DNA from: Gordionus sp. m RMFG-2023
Lineage: Eukaryota > Nematomorpha > Gordioida > Chordodea > Parachordodidae
Assembly: GCF_954871325.1 (NCBI RefSeq)
Contig: NC_088779.1
Coordinates: forward strand, 24,662,869 to 24,726,868
Length of the DNA stretch: 64,000 bases
Direction: 5' to 3'
A program made the translations under genes and the position numbers. The notes under the pieces were generated by a model that was given only the letters and a program-made list of their open reading frames with translations, searched no databases and was not told the origin of the DNA. This document shows positions 12,101 through 22,324 of the stretch, in pieces (position 1 is the stretch's first letter; each line of letters starts with the position of its first letter).

Positions 12101-15100
12101 GTATGATCGAGAGTTTCATTTTTCTCATCTTCAACGCCGGTCGAATCAATAATCTTGTTGTTGTGCAGTGTCGTTAAAAATCGGTAATCTACATTTTTTA
12201 ATATTATAATGAGGTGTTTATTATATTAAATATCTAAACCATGTAATCGCCAACTTTTTCCATGATCTATAAATGTTATTAGTTTGCAGACCTGGTCCTG
12301 TTCGGAAGTAAAATGGTATACTTTTCAAAAATAAAAACAGACTCAATAAAAAAATATATAAAATCCAGCAGGCAGGATAGAGCTATTATACTGTAAATGA
12401 TTTTATAAATTAAAAAATAAAATTAAGCTCAGCTCTTCTCTAAGAGAATTTGTACGACCTCTCATCCATAGTTAGCGGAATCGCGTGGAAGAATACAAAA
12501 TTATTTTGTTTATTTCGCCGAAAATTCACGCTAACTGTGAATGAAGGGTGAACCGAATATTTCTTTCGGGCCGGATTGGGCAACAAGAACATAATTTTCA
12601 CTATTTTTAAAATAGTTATTGGCCGGGCGTCTTTTTAGAAATTTGGGATTTCGGACATGGCTACATTGATCTCTATTCTAAAGTCATGCCCATATCTGAG
12701 AGGCGTTAATCTCCTCACTTTTATATGTTATAAAAATAATCTAATGATTAACATAATGATAAAGTCTCACTGCACCGATCATGCTACAATATACATATTT
12801 TTTTAAACAAACAAAAACAAAGCAATTTTCCGTAGAATCGTTTTCTTCGTCAATAAAACAAAAAAAGTAAATTCTCGAACCCGCTTCTTTATCAAGGCCC
12901 AACTTCTCCATCGTGTATCTTTTGATACTTTTCCTTTTCTCTTCGTCAAAATCGCCCGAATCGTCTCCTCTTTCGCCCTTATTTTTGAGGGGACTCAATG
13001 TTATGGGGCTGTGTGTTGGGTCATCTTTGTGGCACGGCATATCTGACGCGTCCATATAAAAACTGACGGGGTCAAACTGTAGGCACTCCAGTATCCGAGC
13101 TGGTCTAGCGATAATAGTCATCAGCTTTCTCGCTTTAGCGATCAGCGAGAGATCCTTGTCGTAGAATTGAACAGAGGAACTTATGGAGCTTAATTGGGTG
13201 AGATCGGTGATCTTTCTAACCATCTCGTCAAAATAAAAATGAGTCAAGGAATTTGTTCGAGAATGTTCTAGGCAGTCACTCGCTAATTCCGTTAGCTGAC
13301 GACGAGCGAAGCCCGCAGAGCAACCTAATAAAATTTATATTATGTGATTTTAAATGGTTTAGTTTTTATTTTCTATAACTTTTATATTTTCCTCCACCCA
13401 CTATAATGTTACGACGTAAAACAATTTTTAAATTTATTCCCTCCAAAAAAGAAAGTTAAATTAATCAAGGTAGTAAGTAATTACTTTTAGAGGTTATCAA
13501 TAAAGCAATTAAATTACAATGTTTAATATAAATTATTTTTTAGAGAAATACTTCACATAAACTACTGGTTAAACGACAAGATTTAGACAAAATAATATTA
13601 TGCAGGCCTCAAAAATTCTGCCATATATGAGAAAAAATCTACAGGTCTAAAATTCTTTGGCTAAAATATTGAGTTAGCCGTTTTCAAAAAAAAGCCGTTT
13701 GACAGACCTAATATAAATTGACTTGGCAAAAATAGTGATTTTAAAAAAATGAAAAAAATCGATTTTTTGATTTAAAATGAAAATTAAAAAATTATGCACT
13801 AAGATTATAAAATATCGCTTTTTTAAATTTCAGTTTAATATTATCTTGCAAAAAGGGCTAATGCTCAAGGTAAAAAGTCAGGAAATTGTTGAAAAATTAA
13901 ATAATGATATGTTGTAATTTGATATTTTCAAATAAAGAGGCGATAATGTATAATATACAGTTATTTTTTTAAAAATTTAACTATCAATTGTTTGCTGAAA
14001 TAAATTTATTTAGAATTTTTTTGATTCAAATAAAAAAGCCAAATGAAATTTGATTTTTTTTCAAAATAAAATTAGCTATTGCTATTTCTCAACAGGTTAA
14101 GAATTAGCCCAATTTAAAACTCTTAATGATTGGAAGAATTTGCAAAAGATTTTTGCTTATATGTTAATAAAGAAATAAGTAATAATCAACTTTCATCCTT
14201 TGCTAAAACGATACAATAAAGCTTAACTCTTGCACACTTCTTATCCTACCTTTTAAACCAGAAATATCATTCAAATTTAACAATCAATGAAATGGAAACT
14301 ACGGGAAGCTTCTGTATCCAAACACTGATATTTTACCTATCTTGGTAAAGTTTCAAGCAAGATCAAAGCCATTTACTAAAATTATCTTTTCGGATAATAT
14401 AGTAAATAGAGTAGACCCAATTGAGTGGTGGGTGGCCCTGGCCGAAGGAAATTTGATGAAGGATGTAAATATTCTAAAAATAATAAAACAACTAATTATT
14501 GCATCTTCATCATCCTCTTCAGTGAGTTAATCGTTTGGGAATGTTCACTCGAAGCATAGAAATCGGTTAGAAAGAGAAAATGAAGGAAAATTGGTTTTTA
14601 AGCGATTAAATTCTAATAACAATGTCGGCGAAATAGACATTACTTGTGATTTTTATTATGTTTTTTCTTAATTTTACAAACTAATTTATTTTTTCTATTA
14701 TAAAGAAATAAAAAAAAAAATTCTTAAATATGTGTAGATTTTTGATATTAGTTATATTAAATAATTTTTAACTATTGCGATTACGTTGAGCGGTTATTTT
14801 TCTACTATCAAAAATTGAAATAAAAAATAAACTTTTTCTCAAAGTGCAATTTGGTTATTTAATTTAGATTTTGTTATCTAAGTCCGTATCTTTCACTATT
14901 TTAATTGATATATCATTGATTTTTTTTAAAAAAATCGGGGTTATTTAAATTTGCCAACCCTAGATTATTTAATCAAAATGCGAAGGTTGTAAACAAAGCT
15001 CTGATATATTTCTATATCGCAAACATAAAAAAACTTACTCATTTTAGTGTTGTAAACCAACGTATTGGTGTATAAAATACGTTTTTTTAGGAAAAAAATC

Positions 15101-18100
15101 TAGGGTTTTTTACGTTCATGCAATCAAAAAGTTTAAAATTTTTATTAAAAGATTTCATTTTCTTTCTCAGCTGTTTCCTTCAAATATTTTAAAGTACGTT
15201 TCCCTTTTCTGTCTAGTCCATTTTTTTAAATTCTAACAAGTTTTAATCAAAATAAAATTGTATAAATATAATTGCAATTCAAATTGTCACCACATTTTTC
15301 AATTGGTTAGTGAAGGAAGATAACTAAAAATTAGGCTATTTATTTGATGCCTACAATAACGATAAATATTATTCAAATTAAAAAAACTATGCTTAACTTA
15401 TAGTCAAACATTAGTATTGTCAATCAATTATACTGATATTTTAATATTTTTATATTTAAGCCTAATATATATATAAAGGTCAAGTAATATTGTAATATTA
15501 TTTTTTTCATAATATCTTCGATATTTGAACTCAAATGGCCTTGAATAAGGCTTCAACGGGAAGAAATAAATAAAATTAAACTAATAATATTAATCAATCA
15601 TATTTAAGGAAATTCCTAGAAAACAAGGAAATGTAGAATTTTCAGACCAATAATTCGATTCTGAAAAACTCTTTTTAAGACAATTGTGGAGAATTCGAAA
15701 GATCATTGTCTAACAAAATTTTTGAATCAATAAGATATCAAATTTTGATAAATTTCCAGAAATAAGACCTTTATCCTGCCTGCATTCACAGTTAGTACGA
15801 ATTCGAGGCAAAGTATACAAAATATGATATAGATATAGGATCTTTACATTAATTTTTGTGTATACAGTGCGAGTTCTAGCTATCTGTGAATGCAGGGTTG
15901 TTTGCCATTAACACTGCAATACTAATCCTCAGCTCCGCCAGAACGCCATTTTTTAATGAAGAAAATTCAGTTCTAACTATAAAATGTTATTGTTTATCAA
16001 ATGAAAATCTTAAAAACAATTCTTACTTTTAAAAAAAAATCAATAGAGAAAAATTAAATAAAAAATATTATATTTTATAATCTTATTTTAAACTATTGTA
16101 CATTTTTTTTATATATTTACAGGATATTACAAAATAAATAAAAAAATATTAAACTCAACGACTAACATGATGCTATTATATTAAGCATTTTATTTATTTT
16201 AAATACTAATTGCATTTTAAAAAATTTTTTTAGATATGAATGAACGTGAACGCGCTATTATTGCATATGAATTTTTAAACGCGAACGTATTCTATTTTTT
16301 GCCAATGAACGGATTGTGAACGTTTTTTGGAAAATTATTGACAGCATTATATTTAATATACCTAAGCCCGGGTACATGGGCCGGGCCGTATTTTAATTTT
16401 TTAAGTATACCCAGGCCGGACCTAAAAACGTATATTTTAAAACTGAATATTTTAAATCGCCATTAGTTAGAAAAAGTTAGAAAAACGGGCCTAACCAAAA
16501 ACCAGGCCGGGCCGAAATTTTTTTAAAAAAAAATCAGGGCCGGGTTGTGCAAATGGTACCTCTGGAGGTCTCTGAATATTATAATTGTCTTGTCACCTAA
16601 ATTATTCGGATAATTAATGGTAGCGGAAGAAGTGGAATCCAAGCATTGGTCAGTTATACCCGATTCCGAATCCATCGAATCTCGTACCAAAAGAAGCATA
16701 TCAGCCTTAAGTTCGTTCCGACTCGCTTCCACGAATTTGGACAGTTCTCGGTCCATTTTTTCGACAGTCTTTTATGTAAAAATAAAATATACTTCGTACA
16801 AGTAACATAAATATCTTTGCGTGTATTTACGGGGGGGAATCTTCATTTTTTGGATAGAAATTGAGTTAAGTCATTATCCTTAGGAACCTCAACATTAATT
16901 TTTTTAAAAAAAATTAAATGTTTATGCAATAAAAAAGTTCTTTTCTTATGATATTAATAACCAAATGGGTATAATGTAAACATTTTAACCCCCCTGTAAA
17001 AAAATCAAGCTACATATGCTTTAAAAAAAGTAACGAGATCAGGCAAACTAACTTTGGGAAATTTTTCTCGGTAAAATTGATTCAGGGCCACGATATTAGG
17101 CTCGCAAAAAGAATTACGATGGCTAGAATTTATAGGAGAATGGCCACCGAAGGATCTTTCGCTCGAGGCCCTACCCAAATCGTACGTTTCAGATCCGTGA
17201 CTGATAATATCTGCACCCGGGGCATCATGAGCCTCCTCGTCCACTTCGCTTCCTAAGCTGGTTTCAATCTCTTTAGCGGATTCAGCGCCGTTTTTGTGCA
17301 ACATAATTTGGGGTAGTTTACTCATATTTTCGGCTTGAGTCAATTTCAAATCCTCATTTTTTACCGCGCTTTTCTTGAGTTCGGTGTGCGGGGAAGGTAG
17401 ACACTGAAGCGCGTTAGCCTTTTTACCAAAGGTATTCATGTTGAGCAAGATTTTCTCGTTAGAAGAATGTTGGGACTAAATTATTTATTTGCGTTCATTG
17501 TAATATTCAAATAATATTTAATGGGGCAAAAAATAAATCACTTACATTATTAATTAGTTGGGTAATGACTAAGTGTCGCTTAATTTGGCTCAATCTTTAG
17601 GTACCTGCCGGAGAAAATCCGTTAACATTAAAGGCGTTTTAATTTATATAAGTTTCTTTCAAATTAGATCGTATATCTTTTTAAGAAGAACCCCGAGGCC
17701 AAAGTGTAGTTTTCAGCTAAAAACTTTGTTTAGCAGATTTTTTGGCTTAAACGACTAAAAGTAATTACCCAACTATATTCATTATCAAGATTTCCTTTCC
17801 TTTTCTAGCGTAAGAGATAATATCTAATAATTATTATATAATAAAATGTTATAAAATGTAGATATGATTTACAGAAGAACTGAGCGGAGTGTTAGTGCCA
17901 TAACCAGAGGAGTGAATGGATGCAAAAGACCAACGCCGAATATCTAATCTGTAAAGATATCACAAGGTTTTAGCAAAAAAAATATAAATCAAAGATAAAT
18001 TAAATGAAAAAGTGATCACTTTTTTAAAAAAGGAATGGAAAAATGTGGAGCAGGAATGTTCGTTTTATCCGGAAATAGGAAACTTTTTTGAGTATTTTTA

Positions 18101-20045
18101 TCCCTTTTCTTGCTAACTTGAGCACCAATTTTTGAGACAGCACTATGCGAGGACTCAGCACCTTTAATAAGTCAACAAATAAAATTACTCTAACGAGATG
18201 AGATTGAGCGTAAAGCGTATGACTAAAAACGTTTATAACTAATTAATATTCTAACTTATCGTATATATATTTAATATCGGCAGCTGAGTATTATACAGCT
18301 CTATATCCACATCTTCTTTTTGATAAATGAATTTTTCAGTATTATATTTTTATATATCCACAATAAAAGTGTTAAAATATATAATTTTGAATAATCCTTT
18401 ATTTGTATTATTATACACAAGATACAAGAAACATTTCCTTTTTTTTCAATACTCTCCTAATCAATTTTTTTTAAATGGATACAGAACATTATATTACTCC
18501 GCCGACATTTTTAGTGGCAAGCCTCCCTTTTCAGAAAAAAGTGCCTTTAACCTTCTTATTTTGATCGAAACAAGGCGCCTTAATTGTGAGGAAAAAAATC
18601 GCATGTTTTCTGAAATAAAATTTTAATTGGAGTTTATAAATTTAAATTAAAGCATCCTCGCGGTATTGAGGTAAAAAAAAAAAGAGTTTAAACAATTTCA
18701 GGTATATCAAACGAGCAAAAACGAAATTACAAATTTTTTTATAATTTTATTAAATTTACCAAATATATTGCTGCGAATATTTCCATCCTCTGTATTTATC
18801 TTGACCTCGTCCCGCTTGAGCATATCAATATCGACATTACTTGGTTTGGCATCCATAGTAGGGTATTCGAAGACGGAATGTCGGCTAACTTTATTATCAT
18901 CGCGATCCAAGGTAACACTTTGACATTATTTAAATTTAAAAAAAAATTAGAGTAAGTGGGTTAGTTGTTTATTGAGTGATTGTTATCAGTAATCTGCATC
19001 GGGCTTAATTTTTCGAGCCCGATCAGCCCAAAATATTTTTAAAACAAATTGTCCCGCCCGGCCCCTAAAGGAAATTTTTTTATTATTTGTCACGAAAAGT
19101 CAGACCCGAAATAAAAAAATATATTCTAAAAATAAAAAGTATATCAGCGCCTTTTGGAGTGCTCCACTTGCACAAATGTTTAAAATGTAAAAATCAACAT
19201 TAAAGTTTAAATTAATAATATAGGAAAAAGTTATTGATCAATTTTGACAATAACTTTGGCAAAAATTAATATTTTAATCTAGTTTTTATTTTTATATATA
19301 TTGGGAATAAATAAGTTAATATCCACTTCTAACTCAAAAATTTTGAAAATGTCGAGTGGAGCACTCCAATTCTAAACCGACGATATATCAATTTATTTGA
19401 CAAAATGTAATGAGATCGTATTTAAAAATTTAAACCCGATTCGGCCCGAAATTTTTAAAAAAATATACCCGACCCAGCCAACCGAAAATATTATCTTTTA
19501 TCCGGGCTCGGAATTTGTAGATCTCTAATTGTTATATTTCTTTTTTTTGTTCAATACCAGGCGAGACCAAGTCAATTACTTGGACGAGGTTAAGTTTGAA
19601 AGACAGTAAGAGAAAAATATATGCATATTAAAAATAATAGCATAATAGTTATCCATAATAACCATAAAACGTTAAGCAATTCTCTTATCCCTTCAAAGAA
19701 TGATTTTATTTTGAAAAAAACTTCTCTTGCTGCGGCGAAACTGGGTTAGAGCCCGTGAAAGAGGGGTTGAAATTATAACCACAAAACATGGCGCTGTTGT
19801 TTTGCTTGAAACGGCCCGGTCCGGGTCCGCAGATGAGAGGGGGCACCAAGCTAATTCTTCTGCCGCCAGACTTTTTGACTTTATGGCCACTGCTACCACC
19901 GCTGTAAAGATGACTGCCTATGATCTGACAGGGTGAGGAACATGATCCGCTCTCGTTGCTGCTCAAATAACTTTTGCCGCTTTTATAACTCTTATAACTA
20001 TCGCTACGGGTCAAATGGGACGATGGAGGGGTGAAAAGACGATTG
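2954..20045 (-). CDS. MAST: MAST-family serine/threonine kinase (16 exons, N-terminus incomplete)
   Basis: This gene encodes a microtubule-associated Ser/Thr kinase, an AGC-group kinase that family members anchor to cytoskeleton and membrane partners through a PDZ domain. Exons (minus strand): 20045-19722, 18917-18760, 17943-17873, 17475-17053, 16768-16597, 13324-12881, 12188-11986, 10441-10162, 9822-9371, 9194-8948, 8089-7885, 6897-6665, 6527-6366, 5441-5307, 5124-3491, 3151-2954. Every junction is GT-AG and in phase, giving 1,780 residues after an unresolved start. Order: RRWS and SGYGTNTP motifs (about 165-185), DUF1908 (about 324-531), kinase (about 578-960), [11 protein letters not shown] tail, disordered linker, PDZ (about 1665-1770). 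Catalytic residues are present: FALKK lysine, [14 protein letters not shown]. Odd points: a 60-residue insert in the activation segment, GAYA in place of GAYG in the glycine loop, and no tail beyond the PDZ domain. Human MAST proteins run from about 1,570 to 2,600 residues. Confidence 0.95.
3491..5124 (-). CDS. MAST: MAST large linker exon and first half of PDZ domain
   Basis: A 1,634-base exon for residues 1171-1715. Most of it is polar, low-complexity and Ser/Asn/Lys rich, as expected for the linker between kinase and PDZ in this family, including a short SARSAPASP segment that resembles the MAST Ser-rich motif. The end holds the PDZ carboxylate-binding loop ([12 protein letters not shown], compare GFTLRAIRVY) and YTVQHLIA before a GTTTGT donor at 3490. 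About ten extra residues sit between these two PDZ strands. The acceptor at 5125-5126 follows a T-rich tract. Frames on the opposite strand here are shadows. Confidence 0.88.
5307..5441 (-). CDS. MAST: MAST linker exon
   Basis: A short Ser/Asp/Asn-rich exon (residues 1126-1170) inferred from an open in-phase stretch with higher GC than its flanks, an acceptor TTTAAAG at 5442-5443 and a GTATTA donor at 5306. It enters and leaves in phase 1, which agrees with both neighbours. The 182-base intron to the next exon is among the smallest in the gene. It has no recognisable domain, so the exact ends are less sure than those of the kinase exons. Confidence 0.7.
6366..6527 (-). CDS. MAST: MAST linker exon
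   Basis: Encodes residues 1072-1125, a Ser/Thr-rich segment containing [18 protein letters not shown]. The acceptor ATTTTAG at 6528-6529 is clear and fits phase 1. The donor used here (GTTTAT at 6365) is weak and was chosen because it alone keeps phase with the next exon. An earlier GTATCT at about 6403 would break phase. Confidence 0.65.
6665..6897 (-). CDS. MAST: MAST exon following the AGC tail
   Basis: Begins with [10 protein letters not shown], matching the MAST sequence RYHHxDSEDEEE just after the AGC C-terminal tail, then continues as a Ser-rich linker (residues 994-1071). The donor GTAAGT at 6664 is a perfect consensus. The first base completes an Arg codon split 2+1 with the preceding exon. 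Confidence 0.88.
7885..8089 (-). CDS. MAST: MAST exon: end of kinase domain and AGC tail
   Basis: Residues 926-993. [17 protein letters not shown] covers the last kinase helices with the conserved RLG, followed by IKRHPFF and then the AGC tail [19 protein letters not shown], almost identical in wording to vertebrate MAST (AEFIPQLESEDDTSYFDTR). The phase 1 acceptor and phase 2 donor (AG|GTTATT) both fit the neighbouring exons. Confidence 0.93.
8948..9194 (-). CDS. MAST: MAST exon: kinase C-lobe after the APE motif
   Basis: Residues 844-925. [18 protein letters not shown] continues directly from the APE motif, then [13 protein letters not shown] hydrophilic insert of about 20 residues rich in Asn, Ser and Asp follows before [13 protein letters not shown], compared with the compact vertebrate loop. 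The donor is G|GTATTT at 8947. Confidence 0.93.
9371..9822 (-). CDS. MAST: MAST exon: catalytic and activation loops
   Basis: Residues 693-843, holding [13 protein letters not shown], the catalytic HRDLKPEN, the DFG motif (741-743) and GTPEYIAPE (835-843). DFG to APE spans 103 residues; in vertebrate MAST1 it spans 43. The extra 60 residues are very acidic with Asn, Lys and Asp runs, and lie after [10 protein letters not shown]. There is no internal splice signal pair that would remove them in frame with obvious consensus. The HRDLKPEN wording is typical of kinases, while MAST usually has PDN. Confidence 0.94.
10162..10441 (-). CDS. MAST: MAST exon: kinase N-lobe with ATP lysine and C-helix
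   Basis: Residues 600-692. FALKK carries the ATP-binding lysine (K609), [15 protein letters not shown] the C-helix glutamate, and [14 protein letters not shown] the hinge and following helix; each matches the MAST family closely. About 20 extra Ser/Gln/Asn-rich residues lie between the beta-3 strand and the C-helix. The acceptor CGAAG at 10442-10443 and the donor C|GTTGAG at 10161 keep phase. Confidence 0.93.
11986..12188 (-). CDS. MAST: MAST exon: linker from DUF1908 to glycine-rich loop
   Basis: Residues 532-599. After an acidic linker comes [20 protein letters not shown], the start of the kinase domain, ending at VRHK before a GTTTTT donor. The family motif is SNGAYGAVYLVRHK; here the fifth position is Ala instead of Gly. 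The reading frame has no stop until the donor and the phase 1 acceptor matches the preceding exon. Confidence 0.9.
12881..13324 (-). CDS. MAST: MAST exon: main part of DUF1908
   Basis: Residues 384-531. [13 protein letters not shown] matches IIELARDCLTKSR, and [20 protein letters not shown] matches the hallmark LLIIISRPARLLECLEF of the MAST pre-kinase domain. [10 protein letters not shown] corresponds to PRYIISQLGL. An acidic Lys/Asp/Glu-rich insert lies between these two blocks. Donor G|GTTCGA at 12880, acceptor TATTAG at 13325-13326. Confidence 0.93.
13325..16596. other. longest resolved MAST intron (3.27 kb) with transposon debris
   Basis: This intron carries a copy of the TTAAACG inverted-repeat element (about 13567-13706), an old hAT transposon copy next to it (13718-14962), a fold-back element (15776-15900), GAACG-word debris (about 16235-16335) and a GC-rich hAT-like repeat (16365-16565). 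The remaining sequence is AT-rich with no exon seen. Confidence 0.7.
13718..14962 (+). mobile_element. decayed hAT DNA transposon in a MAST intron
   Basis: Plus-strand pieces of a hAT transposase are visible: a block resembling the [13 protein letters not shown] region (about 14240), then DPIEWW (near 14419), the Ser-rich block of the C-terminal dimerisation domain, and HSKHRNRL (near 14550), a sequence typical of hAT C-termini. The pieces are in more than one frame with stops between them, so no active enzyme is encoded. The right end has TAGGGTTGGCAAA wording on the minus strand and the left end a weaker match (TTGACTTGGCAAA). No matching 8-bp target duplication was found, so the ends are approximate. 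Confidence 0.65.
16597..16768 (-). CDS. MAST: MAST exon: start of DUF1908 helices
   Basis: Residues 327-383. [15 protein letters not shown] follows FPK of the previous exon, matching vertebrate FPKATAQMEEKLRDFARA. The rest is a Ser/Asp-rich loop. Acceptor TAAAAG at 16769-16770, donor G|GTGACA at 16596, phases 0 and 1. Confidence 0.88.
17053..17475 (-). CDS. MAST: MAST exon: region between SGYGTNTP motif and DUF1908
   Basis: Residues 186-326. It opens with HSSNEKILL (compare SSCSSQEKLHQL), continues as a polar, disordered region and ends with [13 protein letters not shown] (compare MMNHVYKERFPK). The GTTAGT donor at 17052 and TTTAG acceptor at 17476-17477 give phase 0 at both ends. Confidence 0.9.
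17873..17943 (-). CDS. MAST: MAST micro-exon with RRWS and SGYGTNTP motifs
   Basis: A 71-base exon coding for residues 162-185. [18 protein letters not shown] is nearly the same as the vertebrate MAST sequence [18 protein letters not shown], a family signature. It is too short to show up as an open reading frame. The acceptor is the second of two AG dinucleotides (17944-17945), the one that fits phase 1; the donor GTAAAT is at 17872. Confidence 0.92.
18760..18917 (-). CDS. MAST: MAST N-terminal region exon
   Basis: Residues 109-161, polar with [15 protein letters not shown] in the middle. No domain is recognised, but the composition is coding-like, the donor G|GTAAAT at 18759 is strong, and both phases (2 in, 1 out) agree with the exons on either side. 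Confidence 0.75.
19154..19369. mobile_element. 216-bp inverted-repeat element (MITE-like) in a MAST intron
   Basis: The two ends are perfect 15-base inverted repeats, TTGGAGTGCTCCACT at 19154-19168 and its complement at 19355-19369. Each end contains the palindrome GGAGTGCTCC apart from its centre, so the termini are themselves near-palindromic. The interior is AT-rich and has no reading frame. A flanking GC-rich hAT-like repeat lies on both sides (18995-19090 and 19420-19535), suggesting that this element is inserted into that older one. Confidence 0.7.
19722..20045 (-). CDS. MAST: MAST N-terminal region exon (first resolved exon)
   Basis: Residues 1-108 of the assembled part. Ser/Gly/Lys-rich, with [19 protein letters not shown] near the start and [14 protein letters not shown] further on. 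The composition is clearly coding in contrast to its flanks. The acceptor ATCCAG is at 20046-20047 and enters in phase 2, so at least one more exon lies upstream. The donor AA|GTTTTT at 19721 is weak but is the one that preserves phase. Confidence 0.75.
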
Positions 20046-21097
20046 CTGGATATATGATATAATAGAAAATATTATATAAAATTTATATTGACATTGTAAA
20101 CATAAATTAGCAAATTTTTTTGGCTTTATATTATCATCATGCATGCCCTTGTTTTTTTGATTCGTGCTAAACTCTGACCAATCTGTAATTAGCCATACTT
20201 AATTTATTTTTTAGATAAAATTGTAGTTTGTTTATGGTACACGATTACGTAAAAACAAATCACATTTAATCGAAAAATAATAATACGGTTTATACTTCTT
20301 GTGATCCATTGTAAAGTCTTCCAAAACAAAGTTTCAAAGATGTTAACAGAAAAACCCTCTTTTGGACATTACTATTTATATTTTTAAAAGAGAGGCTTAA
20401 TTTCGTGTTTTTCAATAAAGTTTTTTTCGTATTAATTTTTTTGAATGTTTTGGACACAGGGCATAATAAGATTATGGTCTTTATTTCTATCTTTTTTTAA
20501 ATATATATAATTAATAAAACCATCTTTTATCATTTTTATAATCAAAAAAAATTCTTTAAAGATTAAAACTACTCATTATATAAACGGTTAGTTAACATGA
20601 AAGCTGGTGGCGTTATGGTTATCATGATTAAAATCAAAGTGATTATTTAAATATTTTTGAATAAAATTAAAGGCTTAAATTAATTCTCTTTTTTATTCTT
20701 TTGCTAGTATATTTTAAATAATTACAAGTTTGTGTTTTCAAGATAAAAAAAATAAATAAACATTTTAATTGACCTCATTTTTTTAAACTATATTCGGCAT
20801 TATTAAGTTTTAAATAATTGCTAAATTTTATTTTTATAAATGATTTTAAGTTGTTGTCTTGTGAATCCTGAAATTATTTCATTTAGATAATTGTTAAAAT
20901 TTAAGGAAATTATATATATATATATAAATCTCTACAATTATTTTGTCCTTCCTTATTTAATTAATATAGATTCAATATTTTGTTTATACTAACTAGCTAA
21001 GATTAATTAAAGCGCAGTTTTTAGAGAAAAATAAATAATCAAATAATTGTTAACATATAAAATTTGATTATAAATGGGCAAAAATAATTTGATTATG

Positions 21098-21350
21098 ATC
21101 CAAACACGAGGAAATTGCCATTATAGCAGCCGATTTATTAAAATTTATTGACATCGTCAATAATTTAAAAAAATGATATAATTTTATCGAAAACCAATTT
21201 TAATAATATCTTTCTTAATCCTAAGCCTAACCCTTCCCTTTAACATTTAATTCTACTCATAACTACAGATACTTGTTTATATTTAAAATATATTCTATCC
21301 AATTTTTAAAAAAAAACTTTTTTCAGTTGAGCTATTATCAGATAATATTA
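21098..21350 (+). repeat. dispersed repeat, copy 1
   Basis: This stretch and 32140-32430 are recognisably homologous in the same orientation. Shared words include GAAATTGCCATTATAGCAGC against GAAATTGCAATTATAACAGC, CCTTTAACATT, CAGATACTTG, and TTTCAGTTGA near the right end. The copies are diverged and no terminal repeats or coding potential were seen, so the class is unknown. Confidence 0.6.
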
Positions 21351-21615
21351 TTTGCTAAACAATGAACTTATTCATAAATTTCCACAGTGAAGCCAATGTT
21401 TAATGTAATAAAAAAAATAAATAACTGCATGATTTAATTATTAACTTTTTTTCGTGGGGTTATTTTATTTAATACTAGTTCATATTTTTAATGTTATTAC
21501 TAATTTCAAAAATCATGATTTTTTGCCAATATGGCAAATCAAGGATAAAGAGATAAGATCAGCTGTGGAAGTTTAACTGTATTTTTTTTACAAATGATTA
21601 AAACTTAGTATTGTT

Positions 21616-21837
21616 AAATGGCTCGATTTGGGCAGATTTTATAAACGGATAACTTAAGTATTTTAGGCAGAAAAATATTACCAAGCCTCGAGATTCGGCT
21701 AATAGATGTCCAAACATTGGTGCCATCTATGAGCAAAATATCTTCAGGCGTGTTTATTTTTTCTTGATAAAATATTAAGTTAGCCGTTTTTAATATATCG
21801 ACTCAAATCGAGCCCGTTTAACAACATTATTAAAACT
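21616..21837. mobile_element. TTAAACG inverted-repeat element (MITE-like)
   Basis: A good copy of a family of about 210-230 bp seen at least seven times: 7150-7312 (partial), 13567-13706 (partial), 21616-21837, 34388-34585, 50303-50514, 53377-53602 and 60240-60466. Ends are long imperfect inverted repeats; the right end read inward is roughly GTTGTTAAACGGCTCGATTT, followed by CGGCTAACTTAATATTTT. The middle holds CCTCGAGATT and GAGCAAAATCTTCAGG. Tips such as TAGTGTT at 60466 fit hAT-type ends. No coding sequence is present. Confidence 0.75.
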
Positions 21838-22220
21838 GGGAATTAAAATGATAAAAAAAAATTATTAATTTACCTCCTACGTCGTAAAAGGGGAGAATCG
21901 TATAAATCTTTCTAAAATATTTAATGAAATAAATAAAATTAATTATTTGAATTTAAAAACAATCATTTTAAATCGCAATGGGGGGGGGGGGGGGTTTGAA
22001 TGGGAACCTTGAGTAAGATCTGAAGGAATAAAAAATTCACTAAACACACATAGGTGTATGAGCTAGGATTACATATTTTTTTTCCGCCAATTTTCTTGCG
22101 GACTCATGCCTCAATAAGTTTTTGAAAACCTATCGATTCAAGCTATTAAAGAAACCAGATTGTCAAAGATTTAATACTTTTAGTCGAATAGCCTATGTTA
22201 AAGGTTGTAATCCCAGCATT

Positions 22221-22324
22221 AGCCCTGCATTCTCAAAATGCGCGAATTCGCGGCAGAGAATACAAAAGTAGAACGAGCTTTTCATAATTCACCGCGAATT
22301 CGCGCTAACTATGAATAAAGTATT
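22221..22324. mobile_element. fold-back element with CGCGAATTCGCG core
   Basis: About 104 bp whose two halves are inverted copies of each other, so the single strand would fold to one hairpin. Each arm carries the 12-bp palindrome CGCGAATTCGCG or a variant, next to GCTAACTGTGAATGCAGGG-type ends. Other copies, more decayed: 12463-12552, 15776-15900, 27618-27680, 31428-31503 and 44990-45040. A recurrent GTATACTTCGCCG word lies on the inner side. No protein is encoded. Confidence 0.75.
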
